DNA from: Azospirillum sp. TSO22-1
GTDB taxonomy: Bacteria; Pseudomonadota; Alphaproteobacteria; Azospirillales; Azospirillaceae
DNA: 64,000 nt
Direction: 5' to 3'
Assembly: GCF_003116015.1 (NCBI RefSeq)
Contig: NZ_LGQZ01000027.1
Span: forward strand, 62,001-126,000
Under the pieces are notes generated by a model. The model was not told the origin of the DNA. It searched no databases and saw only the letters and a program-made list of their open reading frames with translations. Made by a program: the position numbers and the translations under genes. Below, one piece after another: positions 49,643 through 60,806 of this stretch; position 1 is the first letter of the stretch, and every line of letters begins with the position of its first letter.

Positions 49643-49670
49643 GACGGCCGCCGCGGCCGTCCCGCGTCTT
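49643..49670 (+). terminator. Hairpin after the cheY-cheZ locus
   Basis: An 8-bp perfect stem GACGGCCG/CGGCCGTC with a three-base loop, extended by G:C pairs, is followed by CCCGCGTCTT. The T-run is weak. Confidence 0.5.
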
Positions 49671-49679
49671 CTCCGATAG

Positions 49680-49747
49680 TATAATTGTGACGGAGGCCCG
49701 GATCGGGGAACCATGGGCCCGGTCGTTATGACCAGCTGCGCATAACG
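49680..49747 (+). promoter_or_regulatory. Promoter and palindromic operator upstream of the aldehyde dehydrogenase
   Basis: A perfect TATAAT lies at 49680-49685 without a recognisable -35. Downstream is an inverted repeat CGTTATG-N10-CATAACG (49724-49747), perfect over seven bases, ending 18 bases before the ATG. It is well placed for a repressor or an inducible regulator. Confidence 0.5.
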
Positions 49748-49765
49748 CAATCGGGGAAACGCTCC

Positions 49766-51286
<1,521 letters not shown>

Positions 51287-51319
51287 TACCGACGTTCCCC
51301 TCCTGACGTCAGGCAACTC

Positions 51320-51353
51320 CGGCCGGGAGCCTTGCGGTTCCCGGCCGCTTTCG
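51320..51353 (+). terminator. Intrinsic terminator after aldehyde dehydrogenase
   Basis: The stem CGGCCGGGA/TCCCGGCCG with a ten-base loop is followed by CTTTCG, a short U-tract. Confidence 0.65.
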
Positions 51354-51417
51354 TGCGCCCTTGCGCGGGCCGCGCGACGGCCCCATACATGGGATCCGCC
51401 ACCAGGATCCCGGGCCC

Positions 51418-51627
51418 ATGTCGAACATCCACCAGCTGCGGCGTCCGAAGCCGCCCCGCCGCTCCACGCTGCAACGCGACACGCTCGCCTGGCTGATGCT
51501 GCTGGCCGGCGCCGCGGCGTCGTTCCTCAGCGTGTACCTGCCGCCGCTGCGCGGCCTGGAGACGCTGGTCGGGCTGGCGGTGATGATCGGCGGCTACGTC
51601 GCGCTGTACGATCGCGCGCGGGGTTGA
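51418..51627 (+). CDS. Small two-helix membrane protein of unknown function
   Basis: A 69-residue protein with a basic N-terminal region (HQLRRPKPPRRSTLQRD) and two hydrophobic helices (about 25-41 and 46-63) separated by PPLRGLE. The positive-inside rule places the N-terminus in the cytoplasm. I do not recognise the family. It stands alone between the aldehyde dehydrogenase terminator and a secreted-protein gene. Confidence 0.6.
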   Translation: MSNIHQLRRPKPPRRSTLQRDTLAWLMLLAGAAASFLSVYLPPLRGLETLVGLAVMIGGYVALYDRARG

Positions 51628-51763
51628 GTCCGTCGCGCCCGGGCGGGGGGCCGGACGGTCACGTCTGCATCCGCCATGGGGCGGCTTCCCGCCAAACGCA
51701 GTCCCGCCCCGGCGTGAACGGCACTAAAGTCCCATGCACGGACAACGGCGGACGGGCAGGGTG

Positions 51764-52399
51764 ATGACGGGACGGCTCCTGGTGTTTCTGGTGATGGGCG
51801 CGCTGGCGATGCCGGCGTTCGCGCAGGCGCCGGTCCAGCTCTATCCGCGCGCCACCCCCGGCGCGCAGGCGCCCGCTTCGGAACCGGCGCGCCCGGTCGC
51901 TCCGCCCGCCGAGCCAGCGGTGCCGCCGCTGGCGGTGCCGTCCGAACCGCGGCCCGCGGCGCCGAAAGGCATCGCGGTGACGCCGCTGCCGCCCGCGCCC
52001 GCCGCTCCCCCTCCGCCGGCCCCTGCCGCGGTCCAGCCTACGCCTCCTCCTCCGATGGCACCGCCCCCGATGGCGCCGAACGACGCCGTGCTGGCGGCGG
52101 TCGAGGGCTTCTACGGCGCGCTGGCGCACGGCGACGGGCAGCGGGCCAACGAGTTCCTGTTGCCCGAGAAGCGCAACCAGGGCGCCTACGAGATCGCCGC
52201 GATGACCCGCTTCTACTCGGCGATGCGCGAGCCGCTGCAGCTGATCGGCGTCGGGCGGCTCGATCCCGAGGTGGTGCGGGTGCGCTACGCCTACACCCAC
52301 CAGAGCGGCCGGCACTGCGACGGCGTCGCCGACGTCACCGTGCGCCGCATCGACGGCCGGGGGCTGATCGAACGGATCCGCCCGCTGAGCGGCTGCTGA
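51764..52399 (+). CDS. Secreted Pro-rich protein with NTF2-like C-terminal domain
   Basis: A 211-residue protein with a signal peptide (MTGRLLVFLVMGALAMPAFA). A Pro/Ala-rich linker (about 25-105) leads to a C-terminal domain of about 100 residues (AVLAAVEGFYGALAHGDGQR onward), whose helix-then-strand order is that of the SnoaL/NTF2-like fold. Two Cys (GRHCDG and the terminal SGC) may form a disulfide. Function is unknown. An ATG ten codons upstream is possible, but the inner one directly starts the signal sequence. Confidence 0.62.
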   Translation: MTGRLLVFLVMGALAMPAFAQAPVQLYPRATPGAQAPASEPARPVAPPAEPAVPPLAVPSEPRPAAPKGIAVTPLPPAPAAPPPPAPAAVQPTPPPPMAPPPMAPNDAVLAAVEGFYGALAHGDGQRANEFLLPEKRNQGAYEIAAMTRFYSAMREPLQLIGVGRLDPEVVRVRYAYTHQSGRHCDGVADVTVRRIDGRGLIERIRPLSGC

Positions 52400-52502
52400 C
52401 CGGGTAGGGAAGGGGTACCCCGCACGCCGGACGGCCGCCGCCGGAACGGGGGCGGGGTGCGGAATGTTGCTCTCCCCACAGGCACCGGCGGGGAGCGCGG
52501 CG

Positions 52503-53309
52503 ATGGTGGACGTCCTGCGGCGGCACAACGTGATGGTGGGCGGCTGCGGCCACAAGGCTCTCCTCCTCGGTCACGGCTTCGGCACCGACCAGCGCGCCTG
52601 GCGCCGCATCCGCCCCTGGGCCGAACGCCACTTCCTGACCATCGGCTTCGACTTCGCCGGCAGCGGCGGCGACGGCAGCGGTTACGACGGGTTCCGGCAC
52701 GGCTCGCTGGCCGGCTTCTCCGAGGACCTGCTGGACATCCTCGACGCCTTCGGTATCGAACGCTGCGCCTATGTCGGGCACGGCTCCGGCGCCATGGCCG
52801 GGGTGCTGGCCGGCATCCTGGAGCCCGGGCGGTTCGAGCGCATGGTGCTGCTCGCCCCCAGCGCCTGCGGCGTCGATCGGGGCCGCTACCGCAGCGGCAT
52901 CGACGCGGTGACCATGCGCCGCATGATCGCCTGCATGACCATCAACTACGCCGCGTGGTCGCGCGAGTTCGCCGCGCTGGCGGTGGACGCGCCGCCGGCC
53001 AGCCCGGAGACGGCGGAGGTGGCCTCCTGCCTCGCCGCCGTGCGGCCGGACGTCGCCTTCCGGCTGGCGGCGATGGCCTTCCAGTCCGACCTGCGCGGCT
53101 GGATCGACGACTTCGAGGTGCCGGCGGTGCTGGTGCACGGCGAGGGCGACCCCCTGGTCCCGCCCGAGGCCGCCGAGCATCTGCGCTCCCTCTGGCCGTT
53201 CGCCGAGAGCGAGGTGCTGGCGGTGTCCAGCCACCTGCCGCAGCTGACCGCGCCGGACCTGGTGGTCGGTGTGCTGGCCAAGCACCTGAAGGACGTGGCC
53301 CGCGCATAA
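52503..53309 (+). CDS. RsbQ/KAI2-like alpha/beta hydrolase
   Basis: A 268-residue hydrolase. LRRHNVMVGGCGHKALLLGH and GFGTDQRAWRRIRP align well with the opening of Bacillus RsbQ. The nucleophile elbow is VGHGSGAMAG (Ser), the acid lies in VHGEGDPLVPPE, and the His in SSHLPQLT. RsbQ works with the PAS phosphatase RsbP in energy-stress signalling; plant KAI2 and D14 are hormone receptors of the same family. No RsbP-like gene is adjacent, so the partner is unknown. The ATG with GGGGAG upstream is preferred over one 13 codons earlier. Confidence 0.85.
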   Translation: MVDVLRRHNVMVGGCGHKALLLGHGFGTDQRAWRRIRPWAERHFLTIGFDFAGSGGDGSGYDGFRHGSLAGFSEDLLDILDAFGIERCAYVGHGSGAMAGVLAGILEPGRFERMVLLAPSACGVDRGRYRSGIDAVTMRRMIACMTINYAAWSREFAALAVDAPPASPETAEVASCLAAVRPDVAFRLAAMAFQSDLRGWIDDFEVPAVLVHGEGDPLVPPEAAEHLRSLWPFAESEVLAVSSHLPQLTAPDLVVGVLAKHLKDVARA

Positions 53310-53354
53310 AAGGTTGGGGCCTAAACGGCCGGGGGCGCGGCACCGCGGGCAACA

Positions 53355-53495
53355 GACACACGGATTGCGCGGATTTGGGCACGGATTTCACGGAATCCGC
53401 TATGCTGGCGCGCCCGGTTGCCGGATCGGCCGGACGGCCTCAAGTCCCAAAGAAATCCGTGCAATCCGTGCGTCAATCCGTGTAATCCGTGTCAA
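53355..53495. repeat. Short-repeat cluster (AATCCGTG)
   Basis: Several copies of CACGGATT occur at 53360-53393, and their inverse AATCCGTG occurs four times at 53454-53492, so the two groups form inverted arms around a unique centre. This 242-bp gap holds no gene. Similar AATCCGTG arrays are known from memory as intergenic repeats in other bacteria. Confidence 0.6.
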
Positions 53496-53551
53496 TGCTT
53501 GCCTGGGATGCGCGGCCTGCGGTTCCCAAAAGCGCCCCTCGTCGCTGGACC

Positions 53552-54082
53552 ATGATCGACGCCTTCCTCGCCGCCCCGCTCGCCCAGGGCATCGGCCTCG
53601 CCGGCACCGCCTGCGGCATGTCCTGGCCGCTGTTCCGCAGCCGGCTCGGCATGCTGCTGGCGCAGTTCGCCACCAACCTGTTCTTTGCCCTGCATTACGG
53701 GCTGCTGGGGGCGGAGACCGGCTGCGCCATGAACCTGCTGGCCGCCGCCCAGGTGGCGGCAGCGGTGCCCCTGGGCACGCGGCCGGGGTTCCGGCTGGTC
53801 TATCTGGCGGTGCTGCCGTTCATCGTCGCGGGGGTGGTGCTGACCTGGGAAGGCCTGCCGTCGCTGTTCGCCGCCATGGGATTCGGCGTCGTCAGCCTGG
53901 CGCGCTACCAGACCGCGGTGCGGCCGTTCCGCCTGATCATGGCGGTGGCGCTGCCGTGCTGGTTCGCCCACAACCTGATGGTCGGCTCGCTGCCCGGCAT
54001 GCTGTCCGACGTCGTGGGCATGACGCTCAACCTCGCCATGCTGGTCCGCCCGCATCGGCCGGCGATGGAAACCGCGCCCTGA
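53552..54082 (+). CDS. YgjV-family inner-membrane protein
   Basis: A 176-residue protein with about five membrane segments, beginning MIDAFLAAPLAQGIGLAGTA. The order of helices and the FRSRLGMLLAQFATNLFFALHY and CWFAHNLMVGSLPGMLSD segments match YgjV-like inner-membrane proteins. The function is unknown. The start lies inside a longer open frame and is chosen at the first codon of the first helix. Confidence 0.78.
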   Translation: MIDAFLAAPLAQGIGLAGTACGMSWPLFRSRLGMLLAQFATNLFFALHYGLLGAETGCAMNLLAAAQVAAAVPLGTRPGFRLVYLAVLPFIVAGVVLTWEGLPSLFAAMGFGVVSLARYQTAVRPFRLIMAVALPCWFAHNLMVGSLPGMLSDVVGMTLNLAMLVRPHRPAMETAP

Positions 54083-54173
54083 GCGGGCGACGGTTCGTGG
54101 TCGATCGAACGCGCTTGACCCGCCGGAACCGGCTCCGGATAGAATGGCCGCGCCGAAGGGGAGAGCGCAGAGC

Positions 54174-54893
54174 ATGAAGACCGACATTCCGGGATTGCGG
54201 CCGCAGGACGCGGGTACGGTCCGCACCATCCCGCTCTTCCAGCGGCTGCCCGACCGCGCGCTCGCCATGCTGGTGGGCAGCGCCCAGGTGCGCTCGGTGC
54301 CGCGCGGCACCACGCTGTTCGTGCAGGACGAGACCGCGGACCGTTTCTTCGTGCTGCTGGAGGGCTGGGTGAAGCTGTACCGCGTCACCCGCGACGGCGC
54401 GGAGGCGGTGGTGAACGTCGTGGCGCCGGGCGAGACCTTCGCCGAGGCCGCCATGTTCGCCAGCGGCAAGTTCCCGGTGTGCGCCGAGGCGGTGTCCGAT
54501 TCGCGGCTGATGACCCTGACGGCCGAGGGTTTCGCCCGCTGCCTGCGCGAGGACGACCAGATCGCCTTCGCCATGCTGGGCTCGCTGTCGCTGCGCTTGC
54601 GCCACCTCGTGCAGGCCATCGAGCAGCTGCAGGTGCAGCCGACGCCGCAGCGCGTCGGCACCTTCCTGCTGCGCTTCTGCCCGGAGGGGCCGGGCTCGGC
54701 GGTGTTTGCGCTGCCCTTCGACAAGGCGCTGATCGCGCGGCGCTTGGGGATGCAGCCGGAGACCTTCTCGCGCGCGCTGGCCAAGCTGCGCGCCGTCGGG
54801 GTGGAGGCGCACGGCTCCACGATCTCGGTCGGGGACCTCGAAGAACTCCGCCGCTTCTGCCAGGTCGAGCCGGACGAGGATGACGAGGAATAG
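54174..54893 (+). CDS. Crp/Fnr-family transcriptional regulator
   Basis: A 239-residue regulator. The cyclic-nucleotide-like effector domain spans about 15-140 (FQRLPDRALAMLVGSAQVRS, DRFFVLLEGWVKLYR, GETFAEAAMF), followed by the dimer helix and a C-terminal winged HTH with recognition sequence LIARRLGMQPETFSRALAKL. It has no N-terminal Cys cluster like Fnr, so it may sense haem, NO or a nucleotide (Dnr-like). AAGGGGAGAG precedes the ATG. It lies upstream of a hybrid kinase gene on the same strand, with a 78-base gap. Confidence 0.9.
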   Translation: MKTDIPGLRPQDAGTVRTIPLFQRLPDRALAMLVGSAQVRSVPRGTTLFVQDETADRFFVLLEGWVKLYRVTRDGAEAVVNVVAPGETFAEAAMFASGKFPVCAEAVSDSRLMTLTAEGFARCLREDDQIAFAMLGSLSLRLRHLVQAIEQLQVQPTPQRVGTFLLRFCPEGPGSAVFALPFDKALIARRLGMQPETFSRALAKLRAVGVEAHGSTISVGDLEELRRFCQVEPDEDDEE

Positions 54894-54971
54894 GCGAGGG
54901 AGCCCGACTGGTCATACGACCGGGGGCTGTGATATCGTGCTCCGCTTTCGGGTGGAGCAGGGCTGGGCCGG

Positions 54972-57935
54972 ATGAGCGACGAGTTTCTGTTTGCCGATGA
55001 GGAGCCGGGCTCTGAGGCCGAGGCGGCGTCGGCGAAGGAGTCCGCGCCGGAACCGGCCGAACCGTGGCTGATCCTCATCGTCGACGACGATCCGGCCATC
55101 CACGCCACCACCAAGATGGTGCTGCGCGGCTTCACCTTCGAAGGGCGGCCGGCGCAGTTCCTCTCGGCCGCCACCGCGGCGGAGGCGCGCGGCGTCCTGG
55201 CGGCGCACCCGCAGATCGCCGTGGTGCTGCTCGACGTCGTGATGGAGTCGGACGACGCCGGCCTGCGGCTGGTGCACTTCATCCGCTCGGATCTGCGCAA
55301 CCGCCGTGTGCGCATCATCCTGCGCACCGGCCAGCCCGGCCAGGCGCCGGAACGCGACGTCATCCTCAACTACGACATCAACGACTACAAGTCGAAGACC
55401 GAGCTGACGGCGCAGAAGCTGTTCACCTCGGTGGTGGCGGCGCTGCGCGGCTACCAGGACATCACCGCCATCGAGCACCACCGCCAGGGGCTGGAGCGCA
55501 TCCTCAACGCCTCCTCGGCGCTGCTCGACAAGCGCACCATCGCCGACTACGTCGGCGGTTCGGTGCAGCAGATCCTGACCGTCTTCCCGTCCTGCACCGG
55601 CGCGCTGCTGGGCGTGCGCGGGGCGGGCGGGATGGGCGAGCCGCTGGTGTTCGGCGGCGGCGGGGCGCTGGCCGGGCTGGAGGGGCTGCGCGTCGGCGCC
55701 GCCCTGCCGGAGGCGGACGCGCCGCTGGTGTTCGGCGCGCTGGACGGCATGCGCCACCGCTATGAGAGCGAGCGCAGCGTGCTGGTGTTCCGCTCCACCT
55801 CGCGCCACCACGACACCGTGGTCTTCGTCCGCCACCGCCACCCGCTGGACGAGGACGAGCGGCGGCTGCTGGAGGTGTTCTGCTCCAAGGTCGCGGTCGG
55901 CTTCGACAACGTGCACCTCTACGAGGAGCTGAGCGAGCTGAATCGCACCCTGGAAGGCCAGGTGGCCGAGCGCACCCGCGCGCTGGTCGCCGCGTCGGGT
56001 GCTGCCGAGGCGGCGCGCGCCGAAGCGGAGGCGGCCAACCAGGCGAAGTCCCTGTTCCTCGCCACCATGAGCCACGAGATCCGCACGCCGATGAACGGCG
56101 TGCAGGGCATGCTGGAGCTGCTGGAATACACGCCGCTGACGCCGGAGCAGCGCGAGCTGGTGGCGGTGGTGCGCGACAGCGCCGGCGCGCTGCTGACCAT
56201 CATCAACGACATCCTCGACTTCTCGAAGATCGAGGCCGGCAAGCTGGACCTGGAGCGGGTGCCGGTCTCGCTGGGCCAGGTGGTGGAGGGCGTGGCCGAC
56301 ACGCTGGCGCCCAGCGCCCGCAAGAAGGGGCTGGCGCTGATCAGCTACGTCGATCCGGAGCTGCCGGCGGCGGTGCTTGGCGATCCGGTGCGGGTGCGGC
56401 AGGTGCTGTTCAACATCGCCGGCAACGCGGTGAAGTTCACGCCATCCGGCTCGGTCAAGATCCGCGCCGAGCTGATCTCGCTGCGCGACAGCAAGGTGAC
56501 GGTGGGCATCACCGTCATCGACACCGGGATCGGCATCGCCAAGGACGTGCAGGCCCGCCTGTTCCGCCCCTTCACCCAGGCCGAGGCGTCGACCACCCGC
56601 CGCTTCGGCGGCACCGGCCTCGGCCTGTCGATCTGCCGCCGCATCGCCGAACTGATGGGCGGCGAGATCGGCGTCGAGAGCGAGCCCGGCGTCGGCGCCA
56701 CCTTCTGGTTCACCTTCACCGCCGACGTGGTGCCCGAGGCGGCGGCGCCGGAGAGCGCGCCGCTGGCGGGTCTGCGCGTGCTGGTCGTCGATCCCGAGGG
56801 CGACGAGCGCCGCTTCATCGCCCGCTACCTGAGCGCCGAGGGCGCCCGGGTCATCGAGGCGCCCGACGCGCTGCCGGCGCTCCGCGAACTGGACGCCGGC
56901 GCGGTGTGCGACGTGGTCGTGGCGGCGGAGGAAGCCGATCTCGACGGGTTGCGCTGCGAGCGCCGGCTGGTGGACGCCGGCATGGTGGTGGTGCAGCAGC
57001 AGCCGACCCCCGGCGGCCCGGGCGGCCCGACCATGATTCCACGCCCGGTGCGGCGCAGCGCGCTGGTGCGCGGCGTCCTGGTGGCGTCCGGGCGGCAGGT
57101 GGCGGAGACCGGCGGCGAGGCGCACGGCGACGCCATCGTGCCGGCGGCGGCGCGCCGCACCCCTTCGGTGGATGAGGCGCTGGCCGAGGGGCGGCTGATC
57201 CTGGTGGCCGAGGACCATCCGACCAACCGGCAGGTGGTGCTGCGCCAGCTTGCCCTGCTCGGCCACGCTGCCGAGGTGGCGGCGGACGGGTGCGAGGCGC
57301 TGGCGAAGTGGCGCAGCGGGCGCTACGTGCTGCTGCTGACCGACTGCCAGATGCCGGAGATGGACGGCTTCGACCTGACCCGCGCGATCCGCGAGGCGGA
57401 GGCGGCCTCCGGCGCCCACCTGCCGATCGTCGCCATCACCGCCAACGCCATGGAGGGCGAGGCGCAGAAGTGCCTCGCCGCCGGCATGGACGACAGCGTC
57501 TCCAAGCCGGTGGAGATCGGCGAGCTGAAGCGCATCGTCGAGCGCTACCTGCCTCCCGTCTCGGCCGCGCCGCCGTCGGGCGGCAGCGCGCCGCCGTCCG
57601 ACACCGAACCGCCGCTGGACACCAGCGCGCTGGCCGCGCTGTTCGACGGCGACGAGGAGTTCCTGCGCCAGCTCCTGCAGGAGTTCCTGGCGTCCAACCT
57701 CGCCACCCGCGAGCGCCTGTTCAACGCGCTGGAGACCCAGGCCTGGGAGGAGGTGCGGCAGGCTGCGCACAAGCTGGCCGGCTCGTCCCGCACCGTGGGC
57801 GCCGCGGCGCTGGCGGCGGCCGGCGACGCGCTGGAGACCGCGGTGGTGGAAGGCCGCACCGAAGGGCTGGAGCCGATGGCGGCGCGCGCCTCCGAGGAAC
57901 TGGACCGGGTGGCGGCGTTCATCGGGGCGCTGTGA
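54972..57935 (+). CDS. Hybrid histidine kinase: REC, DUF3369-like, HisKA, HATPase, pseudo-REC, REC, HPt
   Basis: A 987-residue cytoplasmic kinase with no membrane segment. An N-terminal receiver domain (Asp88, LLDVVMES) precedes a DUF3369/GAF-like region (about 165-320) with [19 protein letters not shown] at its start. HisKA carries His368 ([10 protein letters not shown]), and HATPase the NIAGNAVKF and GTGLGLSI boxes. A degenerate receiver ([11 protein letters not shown], no phosphorylatable Asp) is followed by a full receiver (Asp791 in [14 protein letters not shown]) and an HPt domain (His933 in [10 protein letters not shown]). It is a complete phosphorelay in one chain with inputs from another receiver. 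Confidence 0.93.
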   Translation: MSDEFLFADEEPGSEAEAASAKESAPEPAEPWLILIVDDDPAIHATTKMVLRGFTFEGRPAQFLSAATAAEARGVLAAHPQIAVVLLDVVMESDDAGLRLVHFIRSDLRNRRVRIILRTGQPGQAPERDVILNYDINDYKSKTELTAQKLFTSVVAALRGYQDITAIEHHRQGLERILNASSALLDKRTIADYVGGSVQQILTVFPSCTGALLGVRGAGGMGEPLVFGGGGALAGLEGLRVGAALPEADAPLVFGALDGMRHRYESERSVLVFRSTSRHHDTVVFVRHRHPLDEDERRLLEVFCSKVAVGFDNVHLYEELSELNRTLEGQVAERTRALVAASGAAEAARAEAEAANQAKSLFLATMSHEIRTPMNGVQGMLELLEYTPLTPEQRELVAVVRDSAGALLTIINDILDFSKIEAGKLDLERVPVSLGQVVEGVADTLAPSARKKGLALISYVDPELPAAVLGDPVRVRQVLFNIAGNAVKFTPSGSVKIRAELISLRDSKVTVGITVIDTGIGIAKDVQARLFRPFTQAEASTTRRFGGTGLGLSICRRIAELMGGEIGVESEPGVGATFWFTFTADVVPEAAAPESAPLAGLRVLVVDPEGDERRFIARYLSAEGARVIEAPDALPALRELDAGAVCDVVVAAEEADLDGLRCERRLVDAGMVVVQQQPTPGGPGGPTMIPRPVRRSALVRGVLVASGRQVAETGGEAHGDAIVPAAARRTPSVDEALAEGRLILVAEDHPTNRQVVLRQLALLGHAAEVAADGCEALAKWRSGRYVLLLTDCQMPEMDGFDLTRAIREAEAASGAHLPIVAITANAMEGEAQKCLAAGMDDSVSKPVEIGELKRIVERYLPPVSAAPPSGGSAPPSDTEPPLDTSALAALFDGDEEFLRQLLQEFLASNLATRERLFNALETQAWEEVRQAAHKLAGSSRTVGAAALAAAGDALETAVVEGRTEGLEPMAARASEELDRVAAFIGAL

Positions 57936-58233
57936 TCGCGTACCGCCGGGAAGAGGGTGGCGCGCAGCGCATTTTCAAACTGAAAGCGATTTGCGACGCC
58001 TTGCCCTGTTCATGGTGGCGCTGTTCTTGCCTTGCTCCAACCCGTTTTGCGGGTTGACGGTTGATGCGTAGAGCCAAGGTGGCCCGCGAAGGTTGTTCGA
58101 CCATCTGTGGGTAGATGGTTATTGGGATATTCCCACGTCCTGTTGTCCTTAAAAGTTTGCTCTGGCTTCAATGCTTATTTGTTATGGCATTTCGGTGGAT
58201 TGCCAATGTAGGGTTCTGGCAAACACCAAGCCG
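57936..58233. other. Gene-free, relatively A/T-rich gap upstream of the second hybrid kinase
   Basis: GC content drops visibly here (for example TTATTGGGATATTCCCACG and CTTAAAAGTTTGC). No supportable coding region. A CATCTGTGGGTAGATG inverted repeat lies near 58101-58116, and a promoter for the following kinase is expected but not clear. Confidence 0.45.
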
Positions 58234-60702
58234 ATGCAGATATGTATGCAAACGGTCAGGCGCCTCCATTGGTTCATTATCCTTGGCCTGCTCCCTCTGC
58301 TGGCTTACATACTGCTTTTGTTCGGTATGATACGAAGCCAGCAGCAGGACGCGGTCGCCGAAACTCTTGAAAGGGTGGCGCAGGGCGTATCCAACGCCAT
58401 CGTGCGCATGCTGACGGACGAATTGGGCCACTTGGCCGGCCTTGCGCAGTCCACCGCGCTCGACCGGGGCGACATCGAGAGCTTCCGGACGGAAGCGCAG
58501 CGTGTTTTCGACCAAAGGGCGCATTGGCGCACCGTCCTCCTCACCGACGCCGAACGGCAGTTGATGAATCTGGGCTACGCCGCCGGAGAGCCGTTGCCGC
58601 CCGTGCGGGATCCCGAGTCTCTCAGGCGGACCTGGGCGACCAGGGCGCCGGCCATCAGCAATTTGGTCGCCGGCACGATTGCGGTGCGTTTCCCGGTCAT
58701 CCGGGACGGGGCGGTGCGCTATTCGATGGTGGCGGCCCTGAACCCCGGGGCGCTCTCCGATCTGCTGCAGGCCTATGGCCTCCCGGAGCAGTGGGTCGGC
58801 GCCCTGGTGGACGCCAACGGCATCATCATCGGCCGCAACAAGGCGCCTGAACGGTTCGTCGGGACGCCGGCCACCGAGGACGCCCGGGCCCATTTCGGCT
58901 CGGGCTCGTCGGGGGTCTTTCAGGGAACCGTCAAGGAAGGCGACCGGGTCTACGCGTTCACCACGCCGGTTGCCGGAGCGCCGTGGCACGTGGTCATCGC
59001 CGCGCCGGTCGCCGTGGTCGAGGCCGATTACCGCACAATCATGTGGCTGCTCATGTTTGGCGCCGCCGTGGCGATCATCGCCGCCGGGGGCTTGTCCATC
59101 TCCCTGACCCGGCGCGGCACCCGGGCCGCCGAGCGGCGCATCGCCGAAGTCAAGGGGGAGCGGGACCGCGCCGACCAGGAGAACCGTGAGAAATCGGTGT
59201 TTCTGGCGATGATGAGTCACGAACTGCGCACACCGCTCAACGGCATTCTCGGCTTTGCCGAGGCGCTGGTGCAGTCCGGCCTCACCGACGAGCAGACGAG
59301 TCACATCGGGCACCAGCAGCGCGCCGCCCGTTCGCTGCTTCGGCTGATCGACGACATTCTCGATTACTCGAAGATCGAGGCGGGCCGCCTCGAACTGGAA
59401 TCGGTGTCGTTCGACCTGCCGGATCTGGTCGGCGAATGCGTCGCCCTCGTCCGGCCCATGGCGCAGGGCAAGGGGCTTGAGATCGGGATGATGGTGGAGC
59501 CTGATGTGCCGCGCTTCGTTCGCGGGGATCCGGTGCGGCTGCAGCAGATCCTCATCAACCTGCTCGGCAATGGCGTGAAGTTCACCGCCCACGGCGCCGT
59601 GACCGTGTCGGTCGGGCACCGCAGGCGGGATGATGGATCCTGCGACCTCCGGTTCGTCGTCCGGGACACCGGCGTCGGCATTCCCGCGGAGTACATGGGG
59701 CGGCTGTTCCAGCGCTTCAGCCAAGCGGAGACCTCGACGACGCGCCGGTACGGCGGCACCGGCCTGGGGCTGGCGATCTGCAAGGCGCTGGTCGAGATGA
59801 TGGGGGGAACCATCCGGGTCGAAAGCATGGTCGGCGAAGGCAGCGCCTTTCACGTCACGATCCGCTCGGCCGTTGGCGAGAAGCCCGCGGAAAGTGAAAC
59901 GCCATCCGCTGCGCCGCTGCGGGAGGCGGCCCGCCATGGCGCGATCCTGCTGGTTGACGACGTCGACCTGAACCGGATCCTGGCCTGCTCCATGCTGGAA
60001 AGGGCGGGTCACCGCGTCGAGGTGGTCGGGAACGGTGCGGAGGCCGTCGCCGCGGTCCAGAAGCGCTCGTTCGACCTCATCCTCATGGATCTGATGATGC
60101 CGGTGCTCGACGGCATCGAAACGACCAGGATCGTCCGCAGCCTGCCGGGCGCGGTCTCCGCCATTCCCATCATTGCCATGACCGCGGACGGATCGCACGA
60201 GGCCGAGGCGTTGCAAGCCGCCGGAATGAATGGCTGCGTCAGGAAACCGATCGTCTGGCCGGAGTTGCTGAGGACGATCGACGGTTTTCTGGAGACCGGC
60301 TGGGCGTCGCCGGACGGCGCAGCGGCGAGCCGCACGGCGCCGCGGACCAATGACGCGGTGCAAGCCGCGGCTTGCGCGGACGTGGCGCCCTCGGTGCTGG
60401 TGCAGATGCTCGGCCTGTTCGTCGATCAGGCGGACGGCTGGGTGGAAGAACTGGAGGGGTATCGCGATGACCTCCATGAACTCCAGGCTGTGGCTCACCG
60501 TCTCTCGGGCACCTCGGCAACCCTCGGTTTCATGTCCATGCACGAGGCCTGCCGAGCCTTGGATGACGCCTGTCGCGGCGGCCGTGCGGCGGAAGCCCGG
60601 CATCGGCTGGACGTGGTCGCAAGTGAAATCCGCACAGCCAAAACGCTGGCGCAGGCCAAGGCCTCCGCCCTGGTCGACGGTCCGGACCGCGCGGTGTCCT
60701 AG
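58234..60702 (+). CDS. Membrane hybrid histidine kinase: Cache, HisKA, HATPase, REC, HPt
   Basis: An 822-residue kinase. TM1 lies at about 10-33 (WFIILGLLPLLAYILLLFG), a periplasmic Cache-like domain of about 240 residues follows, and TM2 is at about 270-290. HisKA has MMSHELRTPLNG, HATPase NLLGNGVKF and GTGLGLAI, the receiver LMDLMMPVLDG with KPIVW, and the C-terminal HPt AVAHRLSGTSATLGF. There is no HAMP domain. The start is uncertain: ATGs at 58234 and 58246 and one 21 codons upstream all lack a good ribosome-binding site. The N-terminus lies in an A/T-rich zone. Confidence 0.9.
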   Translation: MQICMQTVRRLHWFIILGLLPLLAYILLLFGMIRSQQQDAVAETLERVAQGVSNAIVRMLTDELGHLAGLAQSTALDRGDIESFRTEAQRVFDQRAHWRTVLLTDAERQLMNLGYAAGEPLPPVRDPESLRRTWATRAPAISNLVAGTIAVRFPVIRDGAVRYSMVAALNPGALSDLLQAYGLPEQWVGALVDANGIIIGRNKAPERFVGTPATEDARAHFGSGSSGVFQGTVKEGDRVYAFTTPVAGAPWHVVIAAPVAVVEADYRTIMWLLMFGAAVAIIAAGGLSISLTRRGTRAAERRIAEVKGERDRADQENREKSVFLAMMSHELRTPLNGILGFAEALVQSGLTDEQTSHIGHQQRAARSLLRLIDDILDYSKIEAGRLELESVSFDLPDLVGECVALVRPMAQGKGLEIGMMVEPDVPRFVRGDPVRLQQILINLLGNGVKFTAHGAVTVSVGHRRRDDGSCDLRFVVRDTGVGIPAEYMGRLFQRFSQAETSTTRRYGGTGLGLAICKALVEMMGGTIRVESMVGEGSAFHVTIRSAVGEKPAESETPSAAPLREAARHGAILLVDDVDLNRILACSMLERAGHRVEVVGNGAEAVAAVQKRSFDLILMDLMMPVLDGIETTRIVRSLPGAVSAIPIIAMTADGSHEAEALQAAGMNGCVRKPIVWPELLRTIDGFLETGWASPDGAAASRTAPRTNDAVQAAACADVAPSVLVQMLGLFVDQADGWVEELEGYRDDLHELQAVAHRLSGTSATLGFMSMHEACRALDDACRGGRAAEARHRLDVVASEIRTAKTLAQAKASALVDGPDRAVS

Positions 60703-60806
60703 GGTTGTTTCCTGTCCGCCCTGAATGTTCCGCGCCGCTGCGCCCTTTCAGGGGACGCGGGGCCGGGCGGGGGCGGCCGTCGGCACGCCCGCGCCCGGCG
60801 CACCCG

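Noticed and set aside
49708..49727. GGAAC...CGTT upstream of the aldehyde dehydrogenase as an EcfG promoter
   Set aside because: The spacing is only 12 bases instead of 16-17.
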